A stretch of 64,000 bases of DNA, taken from assembly GCA_039707465.1 (NCBI GenBank), contig CM077648.1:16757119-16821118 (forward strand), in the 5' to 3' direction. The notes beneath the pieces were generated by a model. It made no database searches, was not told the DNA's origin, and saw nothing but the letters and a program-made list of their open reading frames with translations. The position numbers were made by a program, and so were the translations under genes. This stretch comes from Rhabdophis nuchalis. Lineage: Eukaryota > Chordata > Lepidosauria > Squamata > Natricidae. How positions within the stretch are numbered: position 1 is the first letter of the stretch; each line of letters opens with the position of its first letter. Below are positions 42,009 to 51,960 of this stretch, one piece after another.

Positions 42009-43518
42009 ACAACATGGTTGGAAAATGTAGTGTTCTGAAGATAAAGAATTGAGTGAGGTGACAATGGCATTTAACTCCACATTAATCTCTCCAGAATTCC
42101 TGTAAATCGGCAAATTCGTGTGAATTGGCAATATGATGACATTAAGTTGGCCTTAATCTCTCTCAGACATGGAAAACCAACCTATTTTTCTTTTTGTGAA
42201 GGACTGCATTCCATTGGGACTCGTTTGTGAGGCTTTGTATGTAAGGAATAGGTGGGGATTGCCTAATCAGTGGACAGGGCAGATCTGAAAATGGCCTTCA
42301 CTACTCATTCCATCTGTTTCTGTCATTCAATTTTCTTTTCATGACATCTTCCTTTCTCTCTCTCTCTGTATCTTTCTCCCTTTCTTGTTTCAGAGCAGGA
42401 TATTCTTGTCAAAGGTCTAAAGACACTTGCAAACAGTTTTTGAAATAGTACTGCAATAGTTTTTGAAATTGCTTTCATGAAATTGGACTGAGATACAGCT
42501 TCCAAACCAAAGATAGTAAAGAGTTAACCAAGAAATAGTTGGTTAAATCCTATCTGGGCTATTGTTCTACTTGGTAGACTTAAAGAAGGGTTGGTATATT
42601 TTGAAACTGATTCACAGAACATTTATACGTGACACTTTGATGTTATCTTATTGCTATCATAAATCTGCATGGTGCCAATCACATTTATATATGATTTATA
42701 AAAAAATTAAATTTAATACATTCTGCTTATAAAATGCCTGTGTGTGTGTGTGTTATGTATTAGATTTTCCCTTTTGCTTTAAATATCATAAAGCATAAAG
42801 TATTGAATTTTTATATTGGATGTAAGCTTTTGCACGTTATAAATATTGCATACCCGATATAAAATACAACTTCCAACTCTGTGAAGTTGATTCTGCTTCT
42901 GTTACAGTTTACTAATTCACATCCGAAATGGACAAATTTCAGCATATGGATATCTATATTTTAAAGCGTGTTAAAAGACTGGAGTCACATTCAAATATAT
43001 ATATATATATATATATACACCTAAAGAATTGTGCACTCCAGAATTTTGGTTTCATCTTCATTTGCATTTTTGCATTAGTTTTCAGGTGTGACCCATGCAT
43101 CTTTTGCTGCTTGTTATTTCGTTTACTTTCTTATAAATGTCGTGATATTTAAAAACAACGTATTATTCTGTTCATAGCACTCTTTGGTAATTGTACTTTA
43201 CATTAGGAGTGAAAAATCTGTGGCTTCCCCGTCATGAGACTTTATCCATCATTTTTCTGATAGCTCTGAATACATACGCCTTTCCTTTTCAATTTATATT
43301 GGTTTGAAAGAAAGAAATTTGAACAGAGAATCCTGGACCGTGTACAGAGGTTTCCCTGCATCTATCCTTATGGGACTGAAAAAACACAGCTGAACAGCTT
43401 GACTGAAACTGGTCTTGAACCCTAATAACAAGCAAATCACCTGGAGCTTTAGTGGGGGGGGGGGGAAATCCCTTCTAACATGAAGCAAAAAATAAATAAA
43501 AAATGCAGATAACCAAAT
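42009..43518. other. Unassigned, AT-rich, short microsatellites
   Basis: A (GT)n run near 42738-42752 and (AT)n at 42994-43017. No gene or defined element is seen in about 1.5 kb. This is one of the least repeat-like stretches in the window. Confidence 0.4.
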
Positions 43519-43704
43519 TTTTATTTATTTATTTATTTTATTATTCGAATTTATAAGCCGCACCCATCTCACCACATAGGGACTCGGGGCGGCGCACAGG
43601 GAATATAAAATATAAATATACAAAAATAAAACATTCTTAAAACTAAATTAAATTAACCCACCCTGCGCTAAAACCCATATTAAAACCCCTGAATTAAAAC
43701 TTTG
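43519..43704 (-). mobile_element. L2-type LINE 3' UTR fragment
   Basis: On the plus strand: TTATTTATTTATTTTATT, AGGGACTCGGGGCGGCGCAC, then a run of ATAAA-rich sequence. It is cut off by the LTR at 43705. Confidence 0.7.
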
Positions 43705-44060
43705 TGTTGCATTCAGACAGCCGCTTGAATTCCCCGGCAACAGCCAGTCGCGTCTGATTGGTTAAGACGCGACTGGCTGCAGCCGAGAGCGGGAGACGCG
43801 CCGATTGGTTCTCTGTCTGACAGCTCGACTATAAAGGAGCTGTCAGACAGAAGGCACGCGCTTTTTGTTCTATCGTTGCTAGTTCTACCTGTTGTTGTTA
43901 AAAAAGAATAAAGCCGTTGAATCTTACCGGTCTGGACTCCTCATTCCGAACGCATTTAACACTGGCGACGAGGACTGGGGCCGGTACTGATTCCCTCCGC
44001 GACGCAGCTCTTCTCCCTACAGGACCGAAGAGACATCTCCGTCAAACTTTTCCTAATAAT
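43705..44060 (+). mobile_element. Gypsy-type LTR plus leader
   Basis: LTR 43705-43961 (TGTTGCATTC...GCATTTAACA) is followed by CTGGCGACGAGGACTGGGGC. A TGGCGACGAGGA-like motif commonly follows the 5' LTR of Ty3/gypsy elements. Only about 100 bp of leader remain before unrelated sequence, so gag and pol are gone. It matches the solo LTR at 16211-16527. Confidence 0.82.
43741..43851 (+). promoter_or_regulatory. LTR promoter with paired inverted repeats
   Basis: Inverted repeat 1: CAGCCAGTCGCGTC (43741-43754) and GACGCGACTGGCTG (43766-43779), a perfect 14 bp, loop TGATTGGTTAA. Inverted repeat 2: TCTGTCTGACAGCTC (43812-43826) and GAGCTGTCAGACAGA (43837-43851), a perfect 15 bp, loop GACTATAAAG. 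The CCAAT and TATA boxes are in the loops. AATAAA lies near 43908. Confidence 0.8.
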
Positions 44061-44187
44061 GTAATCATGATCAGCTTGCTTAAAATATAGTCTGCAATGT
44101 TCTGGGCACTCAGTCTCTATAATTCAGGCCTGTAACTCTCTACAGCCACAGAGTTGAACACTGCAATTCTTGAAATCTATTTATAAC

Positions 44188-44797
44188 TGTTGTGGCCCCC
44201 AGCGGCAAGCGGAGCTGGTGGCAGATTCAGACAGTGAGGAGGTTGGAGAGGAACATGGGCCAGTCCTGGAGACTGGGGAAGGCTCTAATGAGGGCTCTGC
44301 CTCAGAGGCAGAGAGGGGGCCAGGGCCATCCAACAGTTATCAGCTGCCTTCGGAGTCAGAGATCAGTGGGGCAGAAGAACAGCTGGAGCCTGTTCCCGGT
44401 GTCTGCATGCGGAGAGCTGCCAGGAGAAGAGAACAGCTAAGGAACAAGGGGTGACTCGGGAGTAACGGCATAGGTGGATGGTGAATGGCCCCTCCCATAG
44501 GGAAAAAGAGGGGAGTGGAGTTTGCAGGAGGCAATCCGTTCGCTTAATTGGTTCATGACTCTCAGGGACTTTCTGAGAGAGTCTGAGAGTACTTGCCAAA
44601 TACTTTCTTGTACAGCATTGCGTTTTGAAGATATCGGCCTGGCAGTTCTCCAAGCCGGAGTAAGGTCTGTGTTTGTAAATACACCCTTGAAAGTCTTTGC
44701 TGATGTGAATAAGAGGAATTCACAGTAACTTAACAAAAAGAGATTTTGTCGGGACAAGGAGTTTGCTTTGTGATTTTGGGAAGCGTAAGTCGGAACA
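44188..44797 (+). mobile_element. Solo LTR (610 bp), TGTTGTGGCCC family
   Basis: TGTTGTGGCCCCCAGCGGCA ... GGGAAGCGTAAGTCGGAACA, with a perfect 5-bp duplication ATAAC (44183-44187, 44798-44802). An open acidic frame reads from the first base of the LTR (CCGPQRQAELVADSDSEEVG, then VPGVCMRRAARRREQLRNKG, stop). Such a frame could be the C-terminus of a polyprotein whose stop codon lies in the 3' LTR (inference). Confidence 0.88.
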
Positions 44798-44896
44798 ATA
44801 ACATTCTAGCCATCCAATGGAAAGGCGGCTTCTCTTGGGATGACCCTTTGTCCTGGTGTGACCAAATGCAAAGCACAAAAGCGATGCTTTTGCAAT

Positions 44897-45215
44897 CAAA
44901 CAATGTTAAATTTGAAGGGTCCTTGGCGCTCTCTGAGCTGGTTTGTTTTCATGCAGACGTTTCATTACCCTAACTAGGAAACATCATCAGTCCTGGTAAG
45001 GAATGCTATTTGCTATCAGTTTATATTCTGGTGTCTCGCCTGTCTGGGTGGGTGGGTGGCGGTCTTCGAGATTCTTTGGTTACACTGTTTACTGGTAGCT
45101 CTTTGACAGTTTCTTGATTGGGGTATTGCTTACTTGATTGTTGGTCTGAAGTTAACTTTGTTGTTAATCTATGATGATTGCAATGCTGATCGCTGGTGGC
45201 ATGGCCAGCTTGACA
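44897..45215 (-). mobile_element. Penelope-like element remnant
   Basis: On the minus strand it contains CAGCTCAGAGAGCGCCAAGG beside a hammerhead-like core, a combination I associate with repeated Penelope-like terminal sequences of vertebrates. No coding part (reverse transcriptase or GIY-YIG) is visible. Boundaries are approximate. Confidence 0.5.
44956..44990 (-). ncRNA. Hammerhead-ribozyme-like core (minimal, Penelope type)
   Basis: Minus strand, 5' to 3': CTGATGA (complement of 44984-44990), a 20-nt segment able to form part of stem II (CCTAGTTAGG), then GAAAC and GTC (44956-44963). CUGAUGA and GAAA are the two invariant hammerhead boxes and GUC is the cleavage triplet. A-C-G-U between GAAA and the cleavage site is self-complementary, the layout reported for Penelope-like hammerheads thought to act as dimers. 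Stems I and II look partly eroded, so activity is doubtful. Confidence 0.5.
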
Positions 45216-45221
45216 TCACCC

Positions 45222-45530
45222 TTGTTTATTTATTTATTTATTTATCTATCTATTTTTCGCATTTATATACCGCCCTATTCTCCCTGGTGGGACTCAGGGC
45301 GGTGCACAGAAAAATAAAAACCCACAGCAAGTACACACAGTACAAAATAGAATTAAATAGTTAAAACTGTGCTAAAAATAGATTAAAACAATTAAAATAT
45401 TAACTTTAAAATTATACCGTTAGCTATGCCAGGCCAGCCAGATGGAAAAAAATGTGTTTTAAGCATCCGACGGAAGAGGCGTAGGTCCATGATGGTGCGA
45501 AGGTCGGGGGGGCAGGTCGCTCCAGGAGTA
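45222..45530 (-). mobile_element. L2-type LINE 3' end
   Basis: The minus-strand end of coding (PPDLRTIMDLRLFRRMLKTH) is followed by CCTGAGTCCCACCAGGGAGA and a run of TAAA units. Confidence 0.78.
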
Positions 45531-45559
45531 CCTGGAGAGGCCTGAGGATTCTCTGCCAG

Positions 45560-45767
45560 TGAAAATGGGCTCCTAAGCTCCATTTTCAGCTGCAGTGGCT
45601 TTCTGCAGTCTTCTGCCAGCGAAAATGGAGCGGCCCTTTTGAGCTTTGTTTTTCACTGGCAGATGCACTGTGGCCAGTCCTTTGCTGTTTCCAGGGTGGC
45701 CCCATGGGCCAGATCAGAGCACTCTGTAGGTTGGATCCGGCCTGCAGGCCTTGAGTTTGACACTCCT
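45560..45767. mobile_element. hAT-like right terminus
   Basis: It ends GGCCTTGAGTTTGACACTCCTG, a terminus typical of Charlie-like hAT elements. The left end is not identified. Confidence 0.5.
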
Positions 45768-45821
45768 GTTATAGAGGCTCTTGGTGTTCCAAGGAGAAGT
45801 TGTGTCTTCATACATACACAT

Positions 45822-46090
45822 CAGAGGTGGTATTCAGCAGGTTCTGATTTGTTCTGGAGAACCAGTAGTGAAAATTTTGAGTAGTTTGGAAAACCAGTAA
45901 ATACCACCTCTGACTGGCCCCGTCCCCATCTATTCTCTGCCTCCCGAGTCCCAGCTGATTGAGAGGCAATGGGGATTTTGCAGTAACCTTCCCCTGGAGT
46001 GGGATGGGATCCTTCCTCTGAATGCCCAAGCCATGCCCAACAAGGCACGCCCATAGAACCGGTAATAAAAAAAACTGAATCCCATCACTG
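45822..46090. mobile_element. Non-autonomous hAT, family A
   Basis: Ends CAGAGGTGGTATTCAGCAGG and AAACTGAATCCCATCACTG. Flanks ATACACAT and GCACACAT match at 6 of 8. Confidence 0.85.
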
Positions 46091-46098
46091 GCACACAT

Positions 46099-46649
46099 AA
46101 CATATAACCAAAGGGCTGCAATGTAGGTTTGTGTGAGATTGGTACAGGCTGTACCCGTGCCATTTTCTTTTCCTCAGAAGTTCTGGCAAAGTTTTGCCAA
46201 GTTGAATGGAATTCCAGCAGAAAATGATGAGAAGAAAAATACACATATTTCTTCTGTGTTCTTTTGACTCAGAAGAACTACCTTTTTCGCTACTTGCTCT
46301 GACTTGTTTCAATTGCCCTGCATCATTTTTTTAAAAGTAAAAATGAAAATTGTGTCCATGTATGGTATGATGCTATATAAAATTGTGTCTTAGAAACACT
46401 GTATACACTGAGAATTTCTACTGTTACCTAGCAAATGATACACAATACATTTTATGTACTGCATGCGTGATTCTTTTAATTTCACCTGCTTCAGCACGAT
46501 AAGAAATTTTATAAGAATGCACTTAGCTGGATGGAGTGATTAATAATTCTGATTTCAAAGAATTCAAAATTTCCTTTAGGCCGTTAAAGCTATTGGGTGT
46601 TGGGGGGAAAAGGGGTGTTTGTGTGCTATTCTTGGAGAATCTTTAATGA
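46099..46649. other. No recognisable feature
   Basis: AT-rich sequence upstream of a rearranged repeat locus. Confidence 0.4.
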
Positions 46650-46788
46650 AAAATTATTTCTGTTATGTTTTACTGGATGGTTGAGAGATATGAAAAACAA
46701 TGGTTTCAATAGCTGAGTTCACAAGTTATTTAGCATTTATCTTTATTTCTTGTGTTTAATGGCCACAAGCAAGTCTAACATTCTAACT

Positions 46789-47170
46789 GGGACAATAATT
46801 TTCATAAAAATATGTTAGACTTCTTAAGGGTCATTTTAAGAATGTTCTAGAATAGGGGTCCCCAACCTTTGCAACTTTAAGTCTGAAGGACTTCAGCTCC
46901 CAGCTTTGCTGGCTGGAGAATTCTGGGAGCTGTAGTCCTTCAGACTTAAAGTTGCAAAGGTTGGGGAACCCCTGTTCTAGAAAGTCAATAAGAAGGGAGG
47001 AAGGTATATTTTCTAAAGGATAGTGATGTACAACTTTGGTGTTTGGGGCAATAATTTTCATAAAATATACTAGACCTCTTAAGGATCCTATTAAGAATGT
47101 TGTAGAAAGTCAATTTGAATGTGGAATGGTGTATTTTCTAATGGACAGTATGGTACAACTTTGGTGTTTG
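46789..47170. repeat. Direct tandem duplication (about 126-bp unit), one copy with a MITE
   Basis: Unit 1 (46789-47044) and unit 2 (47045-47170) share GGCAATAATTTTCATAAAATA, TAAGAATGTT-TAGAAAGTCAA and TACAACTTTGGTGTTTG. Unit 1 is longer because of the MITE at 46853-46974. The start of unit 1 overlaps the end of the inverted-repeat arm. Confidence 0.85.
46853..46974. mobile_element. 122-bp palindromic MITE (hAT type)
   Basis: TAGGGGTCCCCAACCTTTGC and GCAAAGGTTGGGGAACCCCTG are inverted repeats. The arms extend about 57 bp with few mismatches. Perfect 8-bp duplication TTCTAGAA (46845-46852, 46975-46982). Confidence 0.92.
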
Positions 47171-47437
47171 CACAAAAAGTCCTGTTTTCTCATTTATTTC
47201 TGCTTCCCTTCATTTCGCTGTAGTATTGATGGATGAAGGGAAGCATTAAAATAAACCTTGAATGGTCTCATTTTTTTTTAAATGAAAATTATTGTCCCAG
47301 ATAGAATGTTAGGCTTGTTTATGGCCAAAAAACAACAACAAATGGAGATAAATGCTAAATAACTTATTCAATCAGTTATTGAAAAAAAATGTCTTTCTTA
47401 TCTCTCAAACATCCAGCGAAATATAGCAGGAATAATG

Positions 47438-47896
47438 TACCTCTAGGATACTTGCTGCTCACAGTATATAAAATTGATAGTGTATAAATTGTGATCCGTT
47501 GATATATTGTCCCTCCATGCTTCTATTGAAAAGGGGAGAAATATTGTCTCTGAAAAAATGTTATTAGTTCGTATAGGGGGGAAAAAAGATAGAAAAGCAA
47601 ATGTATTGCATCTTTTTCTTCCCCATCGGGCAAGCAAAGATTTGGTCAATGGCATATTGATTTGGGAAATGATTGAGAGTGTGAAGCCAAAATGGATTCA
47701 CTGCTGGTGGCATTTCCTTAAGCAAATCTGTAACATCCAAGGGTGTTTATAAACAAAAGGTCTTACAAGATGTATGTGGCATGACATTTTGTATTTCGCT
47801 CTAACAAAATAATGCAAAAGAGTATATTTTTTAAATTTAGGATGGTTTTAGCACACAATAGTCAATATGGCATGTGCTTCGTTTCTGTCCACGAGA
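47438..47896. other. No recognisable feature
   Basis: An AT-rich stretch. Frames near 47507-47752 show no known domain. Confidence 0.4.
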
Positions 47897-47909
47897 GAGA
47901 GAGAGAGAA

Positions 47910-47952
<43 letters not shown>
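47897..47952. repeat. (GA)n microsatellite
   Basis: Interrupted GA dinucleotide run immediately before a hAT element. Confidence 0.95.
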
Positions 47953-47962
47953 ATGTATGCTT

Positions 47963-48276
47963 CAGTGGTAGGATTCAAAGTTTTTTACTACCAGTTCTGG
48001 GGCCATGGCTTGGTGGGTGGGGCATGGCTTGGTGGATGTGGCATGGCTAAGTGGGTGTTGCAGGGGAAGGTTACTGCAAAATCTGCATTCCCTCCCTACT
48101 CCAAGGGAAGGTTAATGCAAAATCCCCATTTCCTCCCGATCAGCTGGGACTCAGGTGGCAGAGAAGAGATGGGGGCGGGGCAAGTCAGTGATGGTATTTC
48201 CCGGTTCTCCAAAGTACTCAAAATTTCTGCTACCGGTTCTCCAGAACTGGTCAGAACCTGCTGAATACCATCTCTG
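47963..48276. mobile_element. Non-autonomous hAT, family A
   Basis: Starts CAGTGGTAGGATTCAAAGTT and ends ACCTGCTGAATACCATCTCTG. It is in inverted orientation relative to 41726 and 45822. The 8-bp flanks do not match clearly. Confidence 0.8.
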
Positions 48277-49228
48277 GTTTGTGTTTGTGTGTGTGTGTGA
48301 TATATATTTGCAACCAGCCCAGTTACCATCAAAATAACCCCTCAGACCAGAATTCAAAGGTTTTTGCTTTAACATTAAGGCTGCATCAGTACATCCCATG
48401 AAGTCGAATATGAAGGAAGGAACTTTGCCACGGCACCTGGAGTGTTTATGCACTCTGGGGCAGCTCCTTTGTCTTCTGTCAAGGCACCTTTGATGTGTTA
48501 AGATTTATAGAACTGACAAGAACAAGTTAGATTATTAGAGCAGAGGACAGAGGCTGTGTAATAGCTCAATTGCCTTTCAAAATGACATTGAAAGAGGTGA
48601 TAAAATATTAAAATGGGTGAATTCAAAGGAAGTACCAAGTAAGGCAGACACTGATGTATAGTGGAGTAAGGAGGATGTTAAATTCTCTGCTGAATATGCA
48701 TGCGGTTGGCTTTTTTGCTTAAATGCCTCTTCGCTATGTCCCTTATTTCTGGAGGTTAGAAATAAACATCTGTAATGCGTCTCTTCGAAACAGCAAATGA
48801 TACAGTAAACTAGGGCTGAACTATAGGAATTCATAATGCACTTGTATAATTGAACAGGTCTGTGCATTACCTTCCCCACAATCAAGCAACTCTTTCATGC
48901 ATATAAGCAATTAGCTGTCCCAGGGACAGGTTCTCTCTGAGACTTGTATGTGACATGCCAGCTTTGTTTCCCTTCTGATACGTAGGGGGATTTTCCCTAT
49001 GGGAGGAGGGTCGCCAAATTCATTCTGTAGTGAACGGAGTTGAGATGCAACGTTATCACTTTGTCTTGTCATTTGTGAGCTGTAGGCCCAAGTCATCACA
49101 CGATCACTAGAGCAATACACTTCTTCGTCTTCTTTTTTAATGAATCAAGACTGGCTTCTCAGATTGTATTATAAAACAAAAAGGTATTGGGGAATGATAG
49201 CGGTGGAGTGGTTGAAAGCATGAACTTG

Positions 49229-49230
<2 letters not shown>
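48277..49230. other. No recognisable feature
   Basis: Non-repetitive sequence with a short GT run at 48283-48299. No convincing exon. Confidence 0.4.

Positions 49231-49323
<93 letters not shown>
49231..49323. repeat. (GT)n(GA)n compound microsatellite
   Basis: A GT run passes abruptly into GA repeats, together about 93 bp. Confidence 0.97.
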
Positions 49324-49327
<4 letters not shown>

Positions 49328-49499
49328 AGACTGACTCTCATTCACTTCTCCCATGTAGGAGAATAGATTGGATTTCTCTTTTTGACCAAAGGTTGGGTTC
49401 TTTGGGATGTATTGAGTTTGTTATGTTTGATTGCTTATTTAGATGTTCTACTATATTATTGAAGAAAGAATGGAGTAGGAATTATTTAGATGTTCTATT

Positions 49500-49746
49500 C
49501 AGAGGTGGATCTCTACCAGTTCGCACAGGTTCAGGTGAACCGGTAGTGGTAATTCGGCCTGGTTCGCAGAACTGGCAGCGACCCAGGCTGGCCATGCCCC
49601 TGAACCAGTTCCCTGCTCTCCGCTGCCATTGCCGGCATGTTTTTTAATTAATTTTTCATGGTCTTTGCGCATGCACAGAACAATTTACAGTGAACTGTGC
49701 CTGCACGCCATGAAACAGTACCAAAGCCGGTAGGAACCCACTCCTG
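49500..49746. mobile_element. Non-autonomous hAT, CAGAGGTGGATCTC type
   Basis: Ends CAGAGGTGGATCTCTACCAG and GGTAGGAACCCACTCCTG. Flanks GTTCTATT (49492-49499) and GTTCTTTT (49747-49754), 7 of 8. Confidence 0.85.
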
Positions 49747-49758
49747 GTTCTTTTGTAT

Positions 49759-50302
49759 TGTTGGAAGAAATGTCCATCTGGATTTAGTTCCAAGTGGGGA
49801 AAAAGACACTGGATTCATGGAAGTTGCTTGGAAAGAAGGTTTATTGATGATGGACAGGACCACATGGTTTGAGGTCTTGGGTGGGGGAGGGGAAGGGGAG
49901 TGATGCTGAGAATGCCCTGATTTTATGCCCTCTCTGGGCTTTTGAATTTGAGCTTGTATTCTGATTGGTTGTCAGACTCCCATGGGGCTATGCAGAGGCA
50001 ACTCTGTAGGCTGTCCTGAGTCCCAGGCTTGGTTAAGCCTTGCTGGATGATGTAATCTTCCCAAGTGTTAAGTGGTGAGATGGGTAGAGGGCTTTGGGCA
50101 ATTCCTACTGTGGCTCTGCCTTAAGGAGGTAGATCTTTGTTATGTAGAATAGACTGACCCAGGCCTTAATGGCCCATTGACAAAGGTGTTTCTTCCTCCC
50201 TTTTAGGGGAAATCAACACTTTTAGGGGAAATATTCTGTCCTTTTATTATTTCCTAAAATATTTCATTTTCCTAGGAGGAGGGTGGGTGCTAACTTCCTA
50301 CA
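49759..50302 (+). mobile_element. Solo LTR (544 bp), TGTTGGAAG family
   Basis: TGTTGGAAGAAATGTCCATC ... GGTGCTAACTTCCTACA, TG...CA. GTAT flanks both sides (49755-49758, 50303-50306). It shares the body of 34263-34861. Confidence 0.78.
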
Positions 50303-50306
50303 GTAT

Positions 50307-51047
50307 TATTGGAGAAAGAATGGAGTAGGGATTATTTTGAATTTGCACATATTTTTAAGGTTTCAGAAGACATTTCTGATACATTAGAAACAAAGGAAGC
50401 TAATATTGTACCAGTTTTGACTTATATAATACAGATGGGCAATAGGTCTCAATATTTTAATTAGAGTTTCCTTCAACTTTATTGAAGATGATTTTCCTTT
50501 TATTTTCCTCGTCTGTCGAGCCCAGCATTTAAAAAAAAGTGTGAATTGTTTGCCTGACTGAGTAATCTATCTACATTATTCCTAAACGCATCCCTAAACT
50601 TTAATACCATATATGGATTCTTTTAGATTAATTGTCTATTGTGGAACTAATCTCCTTGTTACATCTCTTGTCAGATAATGGGGAAATTCCTGCATAGTTT
50701 TTAGAATGCAACAGTAATAATTATTCATATAGGAAACTCAGCAGCTGGCATATAAATTAGCATTCACCATTTTTACCTTACACAGCAGGTACTTGAAGAT
50801 GTGAAATCTGAGAAACCAATTTAACAACATATACAATGTATTGTTTTCTACAATATGGGTTATGCATCTTTTCACAATTATAATTGAATGATAGTCTCTC
50901 ATATGGACTGGAAGAATATTGCCCTTCACTTCCCTTTAAAATATAGATTAACCTTTTGTATTTTCATCGTTTCCAGTGAAATATTTTTTAAAACTCTGCA
51001 CAGCAGTGAGATGACTTGTCTTTCTGAAGGAACTGAAGAAAATATTG
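50307..51047. other. No recognisable feature
   Basis: AT-rich unassigned sequence. Confidence 0.4.
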
Positions 51048-51055
51048 GACTCTCC

Positions 51056-51313
51056 CAGGGGTGGGTTCTGGCAGGCACTACTGCAGGTTCGCTCATGTGT
51101 GTGCTTTGCATACGTGTGCTTGCTGCGTGCTACACGTGCATGCGCAGTGCAATTAAAATTGTTCTGCACATGCGAAGAACTGTAAAACAAGATGGCAGTG
51201 TTGATGGTGCCAGCTGGGACACCGGTTCAGGGGCGTGGTAGGCCTACCGGTTCCAGCGACCCAGGCTGCCAAACCACTACTGGTTCAGCCGAACCAGTAG
51301 TAATCCACCACTG
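51056..51313. mobile_element. Non-autonomous hAT
   Basis: Ends CAGGGGTGGGTTCTGGCAGG and AGTAGTAATCCACCACTG. Flanks GACTCTCC and GACTTTCT are nearly identical. The interior has CACGTGCATGCGCAGTGCAA. Confidence 0.82.
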
Positions 51314-51374
51314 GACTTTCTCCATATTATATGCACTGGACCTAATAGTGATTAGTGGTTTTTTAATTTAATCA

Positions 51375-51715
51375 TTAATTATTATTTATTTTATTTTTAT
51401 TTATTTTATCGAATTTATACCCCGCCCTTCTCCTTGTTAGGACCCAGGGCGGCGCACAGGCATTATTAAAACCACAATAAAACAATATACATCGTTAAAA
51501 ACATATTAAATTATTAAACCCGTGCTAAAAAACCCATTTAAAACCCTGCCTAATTACAATTTATACATAAAAAGTCAGAAACGGGGGGCTATGCTAGGCC
51601 GGCCTGTTGGAATAGAAATGTCTTAAGACGTTGGTGGAAGAGGCGGAAGTGTGTAGGTCGGGGGGTAGGTCGTTCCAGAGAGCCGGGCCCGCCACAGAGA
51701 AGGCCCTCTTTTATT
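51375..51715 (-). mobile_element. L2-type LINE 3' end
   Basis: Plus strand: CGAATTTATACCCCGCCCTT, GGACCCAGGGCGGCGCACAG, AGGTCGTTCCAGAGAGCCGG. These are the reverse of the L2 coding end and 3' UTR. Confidence 0.8.
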
Positions 51716-51826
51716 AAATAAACAGAAGCAGCGTGGGGTATTACATTCTGCTTTCATTGTCTAGTTTGGTCCTGAAAAGTTTGAAGACTTTAATGGGCTT
51801 TGGAAACTGGCTCTGAGGCCTGTGTG

Positions 51827-51960
51827 GGAAGAAATATCCATCTGATTCAGTTCCAAACTGGGAGAAAGGCACTGGAGACAAAATGGAGGCTGGAGGCTGA
51901 TCATAATTTACTGCTCTGATGCCATACAGGTTGGATGCTAATATTGTCTGACTTCCCATT
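51827..51960 (+). mobile_element. TGTTGGAAG-family LTR 5' fragment
   Basis: TGTGTGGGAAGAAATATCCA and AGGCACTGGAGACAAAATGG match the start of the LTRs at 34.3 and 49.8 kb. The rest is missing. Another small piece lies on the minus strand near 60945-60992. Confidence 0.6.

Larger units (their letters stand above)
46650..47437. repeat. Local inverted duplication (arms of about 156 bp)
   Basis: 46650-46805 is similar to the reverse complement of 47282-47437, with shared blocks AAGTTATTTAGCATTTATCT and GGGACAATAATTTTCAT. I judge the arms about 80% alike by eye. The space between them holds a tandem duplication and a MITE. Confidence 0.85.
49453..50338. repeat. Pair of about 36-bp direct repeats separated by a hAT and an LTR
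   Basis: TATTATTGAAGAAAGAATGG at 49454 recurs as TATTATTGGAGAAAGAATGG at 50304, with offset 850. Removing the hAT (49500-49746) and LTR (49759-50302) leaves a tandem unit of about 50 bp. The duplication therefore pre-dates both insertions. Confidence 0.75.
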
